DNA from: Alkalicoccus luteus
GTDB taxonomy: Bacteria; Bacillota; Bacilli; Bacillales; Salisediminibacteriaceae
NCBI RefSeq assembly: GCF_012034335.1
Contig: NZ_JAATHJ010000031.1
Coordinates: 1 to 38,250, forward strand
Direction: 5' to 3'
Length of the DNA stretch: 38,250 nucleotides
The position numbers were made by a program, and so were the translations under genes. Positions 32,215-38,250 of the stretch are shown here, in pieces (the stretch's first letter is position 1; each line of letters opens with the position of its first letter). The notes under the pieces are model-generated. The model was given only the letters and a program-made list of their open reading frames with translations, was not told where the DNA came from and made no database searches.

Positions 32215-33549
32215 TTGGTTCAATACGGAACTCAGCGGATCAACGAGGCAGGAATACTGGAGATTGGAGGGGTGGATGCCACCGTCCTGACAGAGACATA
32301 CGGAACTCCTCTGTTTGTTTATGACGTTGAGGATATACGAAGCCGTGCAGCTGCTTTTCATCAGGCGTTTCGTGACGAAAACGTTCATTATCAAATTGCC
32401 TATGCCTCTAAAGCGTTCAGCTGTATCGCAATGCTGGAGCTGGCTGCTGATCTCGATTTGAGCCTGGATGTTTGTTCAGAGGGAGAACTGTATACAGCCG
32501 TTAAAGCGGGTTTCCCTATGAAAAATATTCATTTTCATGGTAACAATAAAACCCCGCAGGAGCTGGAGATGGCGGTGGAGCATGAAATTGGCTGCATTGT
32601 CGTCGATAACTTTACGGAACTGAGCTGGCTGATGGCGCTGACGGAATCAAAAAAACAGCAGATGGACGTACTGATCCGGATCACTCCGGGTGTAGAGGCG
32701 CACACACACGAATATATCTCTACTGGTCAGGAAGATTCCAAGTTCGGATTTGATTTGAACAGCGGTCAGGCAGATCAGGCAGTAGACATGCTGAAGGACC
32801 ATAAATGGCTTCGTTTACAGGGGGTACATTCTCACATTGGTTCCCAGATTTTCCGGGCGGAAGGTTTTGAAGAGGCTGTCAGGGCAGTATTCCAGTCGAT
32901 TCGTAAGTGGGAGCAAGCATTCGGTTTTTATCCGCAGGTACTGAACGTCGGAGGGGGATTCGGTATCCGGTATGCTGAAGGTGATAAGCCGCTTCCACTC
33001 GGTGAATATATTACGCGAATGGTCAAAGAAGTGAAGAATGAAGCCGCGGAGATGAATAAGCCGGTTCCGGAAATCTGGATTGAGCCTGGAAGAGCGCTTG
33101 TCGGTGAGGCAGGAACAACCATCTATTCTCTCGGGGCGCGCAAGGATATTCCGGATGTACGCACCTACTTGTCCGTCGACGGCGGCATGACAGACAATAT
33201 CCGACCGGCGCTGTACCAGGCAGAATACACCGCTCTGCTTGCAAATCGGGCGAATGATCCTGCTGAAGAGCAGGTTTCCATCGCCGGTAAATGCTGTGAA
33301 AGCGGGGACATGCTGATTTGGGACCTGGAACTCCCGAAAGCGGGCAGAGGAGACCTTCTCGCTGTCTTTTCCACAGGGGCTTACGGGTATTCAATGGCAA
33401 ATAACTATAACCGGATTTTACGGCCGGCAGTCGTTTTCGTCGAAAATGGGCGCCACGAATGCGTCATACGCCGGGAAAGCCTGGAGGATCTCGTTAAGCT
33501 GGAAGAGAGCTACAGCTTAAGCAAAACAGCTGCACAAACAGACAGATGA
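32215..33549 (+). CDS. lysA: Diaminopimelate decarboxylase
   Basis: A 444-aa PLP enzyme that makes lysine from meso-diaminopimelate. The PLP lysine is K66 in YASKAFSC, VHSHIGSQ and the glycine-rich NVGGGFGIRY bind the phosphate, and GKCCESGD carries the active-site cysteine. The C-terminal beta domain ends with YSMANNYN. The start is TTG at 32215, nine bases after AAAGGAG. It is controlled by the lysine riboswitch and ends in its own terminator. In B. subtilis spoVA genes precede lysA; here pdp does. Confidence 0.97.
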   Translation: MVQYGTQRINEAGILEIGGVDATVLTETYGTPLFVYDVEDIRSRAAAFHQAFRDENVHYQIAYASKAFSCIAMLELAADLDLSLDVCSEGELYTAVKAGFPMKNIHFHGNNKTPQELEMAVEHEIGCIVVDNFTELSWLMALTESKKQQMDVLIRITPGVEAHTHEYISTGQEDSKFGFDLNSGQADQAVDMLKDHKWLRLQGVHSHIGSQIFRAEGFEEAVRAVFQSIRKWEQAFGFYPQVLNVGGGFGIRYAEGDKPLPLGEYITRMVKEVKNEAAEMNKPVPEIWIEPGRALVGEAGTTIYSLGARKDIPDVRTYLSVDGGMTDNIRPALYQAEYTALLANRANDPAEEQVSIAGKCCESGDMLIWDLELPKAGRGDLLAVFSTGAYGYSMANNYNRILRPAVVFVENGRHECVIRRESLEDLVKLEESYSLSKTAAQTDR

Positions 33550-33556
33550 TACTCTT

Positions 33557-33594
33557 GAGCCGTCTGACACCCTTCGTGTCAGCCGGCTCTTTTT
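33557..33594 (+). terminator. Terminator after lysA
   Basis: GAGCCGTCTGACAC pairs with GTGTCAGCCGGCTC (one mismatch) around a CCTTC loop, followed by TTTTT. Confidence 0.9.
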
Positions 33595-33731
33595 AACCGC
33601 TTATCCGGTTGGAAGCATGATGCTTCAGTAAGCTGCGGATCCACACAAAAAAGCGTTGTTATTCGCCAAGTACCGGAAAATCTGATAAAATGTTTTTGTT
33701 CCTAACTTTATTGATACGGAGGTTTTACATA

Positions 33732-34166
33732 ATGAAAAAAGGTGAAATTCGTTTTGAAAATGGTGAGGTTATTAAAATTGATTTTTTTGAAGAAGATGCA
33801 CCAGGAACGGTAGCAAACTTTGAGAAGCTTGCTAATGACGGTTTCTATAATGGACTGACGTTCCACCGCGTCATTCCAGGATTTGTAGCACAGGGAGGCT
33901 GCCCGAACGGCACTGGCACAGGCGGACCTGGCTATACAATTAAATGTGAAACGGAAGGAAATCCGCATCGCCATCAGAAGGGAAGCCTGTCGATGGCGCA
34001 TGCAGGCAAAGATACGGGTGGCAGTCAGTTCTTCCTTGTACTGGAGCCTCAGCCGCATCTGGATGGTGTTCATACTGTATTTGGTCAGATTACTGAAGGG
34101 CTCGACACGATGGACCGGATCCGTCCGAATGACACGATGCAGGAAGTTACCGTTTTTGATGCCTGA
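33732..34166 (+). CDS. ppiB: Cyclophilin-type peptidyl-prolyl isomerase
   Basis: A 144-aa single-domain cyclophilin. [13 protein letters not shown] carries the catalytic arginine, GSQFFL is the substrate-binding block, and [12 protein letters not shown] closes the fold. There is no signal peptide, so it works in the cytoplasm. The ATG at 33732 has GGAGG upstream; the frame is open to 33690 but without a site. It matches PpiB of B. subtilis (143 aa), which lies in the same lysA-rib neighbourhood. An FMN riboswitch follows. Confidence 0.96.
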   Translation: MKKGEIRFENGEVIKIDFFEEDAPGTVANFEKLANDGFYNGLTFHRVIPGFVAQGGCPNGTGTGGPGYTIKCETEGNPHRHQKGSLSMAHAGKDTGGSQFFLVLEPQPHLDGVHTVFGQITEGLDTMDRIRPNDTMQEVTVFDA

Positions 34167-34244
34167 AACTAGCGCTCCGGATACAGGAATGCTATAGTAA
34201 GTGCATAACAAGTGAATAAAGGATGGATGATTAACGATCTGTCC

Positions 34245-34384
34245 GATCCTTCGGGGCAGGGTGAAATTCCCTACCGGCGGTGATGAGAACCTGGTTCTCT
34301 CAGTCCGTGACCCGGTCCGGTTACCGGCCCGGTGGATCCGGTGTAATTCCGGAGCCGACAGTATAGTCTGGATGGGAGAAGGAT
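34245..34384 (+). promoter_or_regulatory. FMN riboswitch (RFN element)
   Basis: P1 is ATCCTT (34246-34251) with AAGGAT (34379-34384). The conserved cores TCGGGGCAGGGTGAAATTCC, ACCGGCGGTGAT, GAGCCGACAGTATAGTC and GGATGGGAGAAGG are all present. It controls the rib operon by termination at 34466. Confidence 0.96.
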
Positions 34385-34465
34385 ATCTGCAGCAGCTTTT
34401 TTAGGAAAAGGTGTGCACCGGGGGACCGGTCTATCTTTTTTATAAAAACTATATTCTGCACGTAT

Positions 34466-34498
34466 GCCCTGAATGATTGATTACATTCAGGGCTTTTT
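34466..34498 (+). terminator. Riboswitch-controlled terminator before ribD
   Basis: GCCCTGAATG pairs with CATTCAGGGC, followed by TTTTT. It lies about 80 bases after the FMN aptamer. Confidence 0.88.
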
Positions 34499-34512
34499 GA
34501 TGTGAATAGGCT

Positions 34513-34521
34513 GGGGGGGGG
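34513..34521 (+). repeat. Nine-G tract at the ribD start
   Basis: Nine G residues directly precede the ATG at 34522 and replace an ordinary AGGAGG site. Such tracts slip in replication and are hard to sequence. Confidence 0.7.
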
Positions 34522-35634
34522 ATGACCTTGACGAAAAAAGAATATATGAAGCTTGCAGTTGAACTTGCATCTGCTGCAGGGGGTCAGACATCTCCGAATC
34601 CACAGGTAGGCTGCGTCATCGTAAAGGATGGGCGAGTAGCAGGAGTTGGAACGCATTTAAAAGCAGGTGACAAACATGCTGAACGACATGCATTGGAAAT
34701 GGCCGGTACCGAGGCTTCAGGAGCTGATATGTACGTGACGCTCGAGCCCTGCTCGCACCATGGCAGGACACCTCCCTGCGCCGATGCAGTGATTGCAGCA
34801 GGAATCAGCCGTGTGTTCACCGCTTCCAGTGATCCTGACCCGCGGGTATCAGGCAGAGGGATAAAGAAACTGCTTGATGCAGGGATTCATGTGGAAACGG
34901 GGATAATGAAGGAGGAAGCTGATGAGCTGAACCGCCGTTTTTTTCACTATGTAACAACGCGAAAGCCATATGTCACGTTGAAAATAGCCGCTTCAATTGA
35001 CGGCAAAACGGCCACCTCTTCAGGAGAAAGCAAATGGATCACAGGTCCTGGATCGAGGCTGGATGGCCACCGGCTCCGTCACGAGCATGATGCTATTCTC
35101 GTTGGAATCGAAACGGTGCTTGCAGATGACCCGGAGCTGACCGTTCGACTGCCGGAAGGCGGCATTGATCCTGTACGGATTGTCCTTGATAATGAACTTC
35201 GTTTCCCGCTGCAGGCGAAAATGCTACAGGTACCGGGGAAAACGATCATTTTTACATCTGAACGTGGCGGCAAAGATAAGGAGAGATTACTCAAAGAAGC
35301 TGGCGCAGAAGTGATTCGGTTGTCGAGCTTCCGCATTGAACCTGAAGCAGTATTGGAAAAACTGGGCGCGGTAAGCATCGGTTCCCTCCTGATCGAAGGT
35401 GGCGGAACGGTTTTGGACAGCTTCGTCCGGGCCGGATTGTTTCAAGAAGCAGTGCTGTATCAGGCGCCGATTATTATCGGGGGCCGGAACGCTGTTCCTG
35501 CCGTCGGTGGCAGTGGAATGGAACGATTGTCCGAATGTCCCCGTCTTGTTCTGAAACATGTGGAACAGCTGGAACAGGATCTGAAATTAACATACAGAAA
35601 TGAGGTGCAGAAGGAATGTTCACCGGAATTATAG
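34522..35634 (+). CDS. ribD: Riboflavin biosynthesis deaminase/reductase RibD
   Basis: A 370-aa two-domain enzyme for the second and third steps from GTP. The N-terminal deaminase has the zinc site H52-A-E54, then PCSHHGRTPPC (C77, C86). The reductase begins near residue 148 (YVTLKIAASIDGK) and includes LIEGGG. The start is unclear: the ATG at 34522 touches the G tract, while the in-frame TTG at 34528 has better spacing; two codons are at stake. The end overlaps ribE by 19 bases. Confidence 0.96.
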   Translation: MTLTKKEYMKLAVELASAAGGQTSPNPQVGCVIVKDGRVAGVGTHLKAGDKHAERHALEMAGTEASGADMYVTLEPCSHHGRTPPCADAVIAAGISRVFTASSDPDPRVSGRGIKKLLDAGIHVETGIMKEEADELNRRFFHYVTTRKPYVTLKIAASIDGKTATSSGESKWITGPGSRLDGHRLRHEHDAILVGIETVLADDPELTVRLPEGGIDPVRIVLDNELRFPLQAKMLQVPGKTIIFTSERGGKDKERLLKEAGAEVIRLSSFRIEPEAVLEKLGAVSIGSLLIEGGGTVLDSFVRAGLFQEAVLYQAPIIIGGRNAVPAVGGSGMERLSECPRLVLKHVEQLEQDLKLTYRNEVQKECSPEL

Positions 35635-36269
35635 AAGAGAAAGGCAAAATTGTTTCCATGAAAGAGACTGGAAAAGCGATCGTCATGACCGTGGAGGCAC
35701 CGGAAATACTATCGGATGTAAAATTAGGGGACAGCATCGCTGTAAACGGTGTCTGTCTGACAGTCGCTTCCTTTGAAGGCAGCCAGTTTACCGTAGATCT
35801 TATGCCTGAAACTGTAAGAGCAACCAGCCTTAGACTGGTAGGCGAAGGATCAGAAGTAAATTTGGAACGTGCGATGGCAGCAGGCGGCAGGTTTGGGGGT
35901 CACTTTGTCAGCGGTCACGTAGACGGCACCGGCATTATTAAAAAGAAAGAAGCCGATCAGAACGCGGTCTATGTAGAAATTGAAGTAGAGCCAAAGCTTC
36001 GCCAGTACTTGGCGATGAAGGGAAGTGTCGCCGTTGATGGAACAAGTCTGACCATTTTCGGATTAACAGATACGAGCTTTACTCTTTCGCTGATTCCTCA
36101 TACGTTGAAAGAAACCGTCATGGGAAGCCGGCAGGTCGGCGATCCTGTGAACGTAGAATGTGATATGCTGGCTAAATATGTGGAGGAGCTGCTTGCCGTT
36201 CGCTTCCGTACTCAGGAAAAACCAGAAGCAGTAAGCGAATCCTTTTTAAAAGAGCACGGATTTCAATAA
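35616..36269 (+). CDS. ribE: Riboflavin synthase alpha subunit
   Basis: The 217-aa protein has the two tandem lumazine-binding barrels of the family. MFTGIIEEKG and VNGVCLTV belong to the first; GGHFVSGHVDGTG opens the second, which carries VDGTSLTI. It dismutates two lumazines to riboflavin plus the pyrimidine intermediate. GAGGTG lies 8 bases before the ATG, within the ribD end. Confidence 0.96.
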   Translation: MFTGIIEEKGKIVSMKETGKAIVMTVEAPEILSDVKLGDSIAVNGVCLTVASFEGSQFTVDLMPETVRATSLRLVGEGSEVNLERAMAAGGRFGGHFVSGHVDGTGIIKKKEADQNAVYVEIEVEPKLRQYLAMKGSVAVDGTSLTIFGLTDTSFTLSLIPHTLKETVMGSRQVGDPVNVECDMLAKYVEELLAVRFRTQEKPEAVSESFLKEHGFQ

Positions 36270-36308
36270 TAATGCCGTTTTAACCGGCATATAAAGGAGG
36301 CGGGAAGC

Positions 36309-37508
36309 ATGTCCATGTTTGATCCTATTGAAGACGCGATATATGCACTGGCACAAGGAGAGGTAGTCATCGTCTGTGATGACGAGGATCGCGAAAATGA
36401 AGGGGATTTTGTATCGCTCGCTGAAAAAACCACTCCGGATGTGATTAACTTTATGATCACCTACGGCCGGGGACTAGTCTGCACCCCGATTACAGAAGAG
36501 AGGGCCGAAAAGCTAGGGCTTGTACCAATGGTTGATAGAAATTCCGATCCGCACGGTACTGCCTTTACGGTTAGTGTGGACCACAAGCATACGACCACCG
36601 GAATATCGGCACAGGAGCGATCGATGACCATTCAGGCACTGATTGATGCCGATTCTAAACCAGCTGACTTCCAGCGTCCGGGTCATATATTTCCACTGAT
36701 AGCGAAAGACGGAGGCGTGCTGAGGCGGGCCGGTCACACAGAAGCTGCTGTCGACTTGGCACGCATGGCCGGATCCGATCCTGCCGGTGTGATTTGTGAA
36801 ATTATGAATGATGACGGCACGATGGCGAGAGTACCTGAGCTTCGGGAAATCGCTGACCGTCACGAGTTAAAAATGGTGACGATCAAGGATCTGATCAAAT
36901 ACCGAAATCGCAAAGATAAACTAGTATCGAGAGAGATTGAGATAAAGCTTCCGACAGACTATGGGGAGTTTCGTGCAATCGGCTATTCTAACGTAGTTGA
37001 CGGAAAAGAGCACGTTGCTATTGTAAAAGGGGATATTGGCGCCTCTAAACCAACGCTCGTCCGCGTTCATTCCGAATGCCTGACCGGAGATGTATTCGGC
37101 TCACGGCGCTGTGACTGTGGTCCGCAGCTGCATGCGGCTCTGGCACAAATTGAGGCAAATGGTTCCGGTGTGGTGCTTTACATGCGTCAGGAAGGCAGAG
37201 GCATTGGTCTTCTTAATAAAATGAAGGCTTATAAGCTGCAGGAAGAGGGACTCGATACCGTCGAAGCGAATGAAAAACTGGGCTTCGGTCCGGACCTGAG
37301 GGATTATGGCATCGGTGCGCAGATTTTACGGGATCTCGGTATTCGCAAGATGAAGCTGCTCACGAATAACCCGCGGAAAATAACCGGTTTAAACGGATAC
37401 GACCTGGAAATTGTAGAACGCGTGCCGATTCAGCTGCCTCATTCCCGGGATAATGAAAATTATTTAAAGACTAAAAAAGATAAGCTTGGTCATATGCTGC
37501 ATTTATAA
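36309..37508 (+). CDS. ribBA: Bifunctional DHBP synthase / GTP cyclohydrolase II
   Basis: A 399-aa fusion. The RibB half (about 1-205) carries the acidic motif [10 protein letters not shown] (24-33) and [13 protein letters not shown], and turns ribulose 5-phosphate into the four-carbon unit. The RibA half (about 206-399) holds the zinc cysteines C257, C268 and C270 ([15 protein letters not shown]) and [11 protein letters not shown], and opens GTP. Both active sites look intact. AAAGGAGGCGGG precedes the ATG. Confidence 0.97.
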   Translation: MSMFDPIEDAIYALAQGEVVIVCDDEDRENEGDFVSLAEKTTPDVINFMITYGRGLVCTPITEERAEKLGLVPMVDRNSDPHGTAFTVSVDHKHTTTGISAQERSMTIQALIDADSKPADFQRPGHIFPLIAKDGGVLRRAGHTEAAVDLARMAGSDPAGVICEIMNDDGTMARVPELREIADRHELKMVTIKDLIKYRNRKDKLVSREIEIKLPTDYGEFRAIGYSNVVDGKEHVAIVKGDIGASKPTLVRVHSECLTGDVFGSRRCDCGPQLHAALAQIEANGSGVVLYMRQEGRGIGLLNKMKAYKLQEEGLDTVEANEKLGFGPDLRDYGIGAQILRDLGIRKMKLLTNNPRKITGLNGYDLEIVERVPIQLPHSRDNENYLKTKKDKLGHMLHL

Positions 37509-37610
37509 AAACATGTGTATAACGCATCCCGCAGCCATGTGCTTGATCAGCTTGAAAATCAGGGTCACACTATTCGATAAAACGCAGTTACTATCATACG
37601 AAGGGATGTC

Positions 37611-38081
37611 ATGATTATGGGAAATGTACTTGAAGGAAAACTCACGGGGAACGACTTAAAAGTTGCCATTGTGGTTGGGAGATTTAACGACTTTATCAAC
37701 AAAAGCCTGCTGGAAGGTGCAGAGGGCACTTGCCTGCGGCACGGTGTAAACGAAGAAAATATTGATATTGTCTGGGTGCCCGGAGCATTTGAAATACCGT
37801 TCGCTGCCAAGAAGCTTGCAGATTCCGGTAAATACGATGCTGTTATTACGCTGGGTACGGTCATCAGGGGAGCGACTCCTCATTTTGATTATGTCTGCGG
37901 AGAAGCAGCAAAAGGTGTTTCGCAGGCGGGTCTATCCAGCGGTGTGCCGGTAATATTCGGTGTGATTACGACTAATACAATCGAACAGGCCATTGAACGC
38001 GCCGGCACGAAAGCAGGAAACAAAGGCGCAGAAGCTGCTGCTGCCGCAATCGAAATGGCAAATTTAAATAAGCTTATTTAG
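37611..38081 (+). CDS. ribH: Lumazine synthase (riboflavin synthase beta subunit)
   Basis: A 156-aa subunit of the 60-mer or pentameric lumazine synthase. VVGRFNDFI, the WVPGAFEIP loop and [15 protein letters not shown] (with the catalytic histidine) are the active-site blocks. [16 protein letters not shown] is the typical GVLTTxxxEQAxxRAG segment. AGGGATG lies upstream of the ATG at 37611. It is the last rib gene here; the 100-base gap before it has no terminator. Confidence 0.96.
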   Translation: MIMGNVLEGKLTGNDLKVAIVVGRFNDFINKSLLEGAEGTCLRHGVNEENIDIVWVPGAFEIPFAAKKLADSGKYDAVITLGTVIRGATPHFDYVCGEAAKGVSQAGLSSGVPVIFGVITTNTIEQAIERAGTKAGNKGAEAAAAAIEMANLNKLI

Positions 38082-38092
38082 AGTTTTACGAT

Positions 38093-38130
38093 AAAAGCCG
38101 CGCCGGAGATTTTCTCCGGCGCGGCTTTTC
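38093..38130 (+). terminator. Terminator of the rib operon
   Basis: AAAAGCCGCGCCGGAG pairs perfectly with CTCCGGCGCGGCTTTT around a 5-base loop. It is the insertion neighbourhood of the group II intron that follows. Confidence 0.92.
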
Positions 38131-38134
38131 AGGC

Positions 38135-38250
38135 GTGTGCCCGGCATGTCTGACAGCTTGGTGGTGAAAGTCCACTACGGGCTTGGCAATGGGAACCGTT
38201 AGCGAATGGCAAGGGTGTCCGGGGCGACCCGGAATCTGAAGGAAGCCGGA
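38135..38250 (+). mobile_element. Group II intron, 5' end (group IIC-like), cut by the window edge
   Basis: From GTGTGCCCGGCATG at 38135 the sequence follows the 5' part of domain I of group IIC introns such as the Oceanobacillus iheyensis one. GGTGAAAGTCC, GGAACCGTTAGC, GGCAAGGGTGTCC and GGAATCTGAAGGAAGC come in the same order. The start lies about five bases beyond the ribH terminator stem; group IIC introns typically insert just after terminator hairpins. The rest of the ribozyme and any reverse transcriptase lie beyond the window. Confidence 0.88.

Noticed and set aside
33708-34211. 167-codon open frame on the minus strand across ppiB
   Set aside because: It is a shadow of ppiB codon use, with no ribosome site and no coherent domain.
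1-38250. CRISPR arrays, tRNA or rRNA genes, insertion sequences with transposase
   Set aside because: No regular repeat-spacer pattern, cloverleaf, rRNA core or transposase frame was seen; the only mobile element is the intron at the right edge.

Overview
The window looks like chromosomal DNA of a moderately low-GC Bacillota (Bacillaceae-type) bacterium. The ribosome binding sites are strong AGGAGG-like sites, GTG and TTG starts are common, and the genes TnrA, Fur, NudF, DarB/CbpB, LysA, RibBA and Pdp all read as Bacillus-type. A NaChBac-type voltage-gated sodium channel, several acidic proteins and a large carotenoid locus point to a pigmented salt- or alkali-adapted lineage; this is an inference. 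Sporulation genes that lie between pdp and lysA in B. subtilis are absent, which would fit a non-sporulating relative.

Layout. (1) 1-1.9 kb: dinB (Pol IV) sits opposite a 65-aa protein that is only a sigma-factor region 3; its promoter carries a 13/14 LexA box. (2) 2.07-7.4 kb: a sigma-D-type promoter opens an overlapping operon of a FliK-like protein, a stand-alone FlhB C-domain, a FliS-like chaperone and a flagellin, followed by a YaaR-family gene and an SRPBCC gene. (3) 7.8-10.7 kb, minus strand: c-di-AMP-binding CBS protein, TnrA with a matching TnrA box 50 bp upstream of its predicted start site, sodium channel, ProC. (4) 10.8-12.2 kb: an SDR, a possible 40-aa ORF and a 94-aa unknown. 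(5) 12.3-21.9 kb: a carotenoid locus of two converging arms. The plus arm is a methyltransferase, two CrtN-type oxidoreductases and CrtM. The minus arm is CruF-like, PlsC-type acyltransferase, CrtQ-like glycosyltransferase and a CrtP-like oxidase. Three of its transcription units have sigma-B-like promoters with the same 14-bp spacer. (6) 21.9-26.2 kb: SDR, stand-alone glucose-type EIIA with a TreR-like operator, UppP, TlpA-like thioredoxin, aldo/keto reductase. (7) 26.2-38.1 kb: the conserved Bacillus block nudF-fur-xerD-deoB-punA-pdp, then lysA (lysine riboswitch), ppiB, and ribD-ribE-ribBA-ribH (FMN riboswitch). (8) From 38135 to the window edge: the 5' end of a group II intron just after the ribH terminator.

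How it fits together. The carotenoid genes can be read as a C30 pathway: CrtM makes diapophytoene, CrtN-type enzymes desaturate and oxidise it, CruF hydrates an end, and a glycosyltransferase, an acyltransferase and possibly the methyltransferase decorate it. The sigma-B-like promoters suggest the pigment is a general-stress product. The sigma region-3 mini-protein under a LexA box is the most intriguing item: region 3 is a surface that SpoIIAB/RsbW-type anti-sigma factors bind, so an SOS-made region-3 fragment could in principle act as a decoy that frees an alternative sigma factor. That link is a hypothesis from sequence only.
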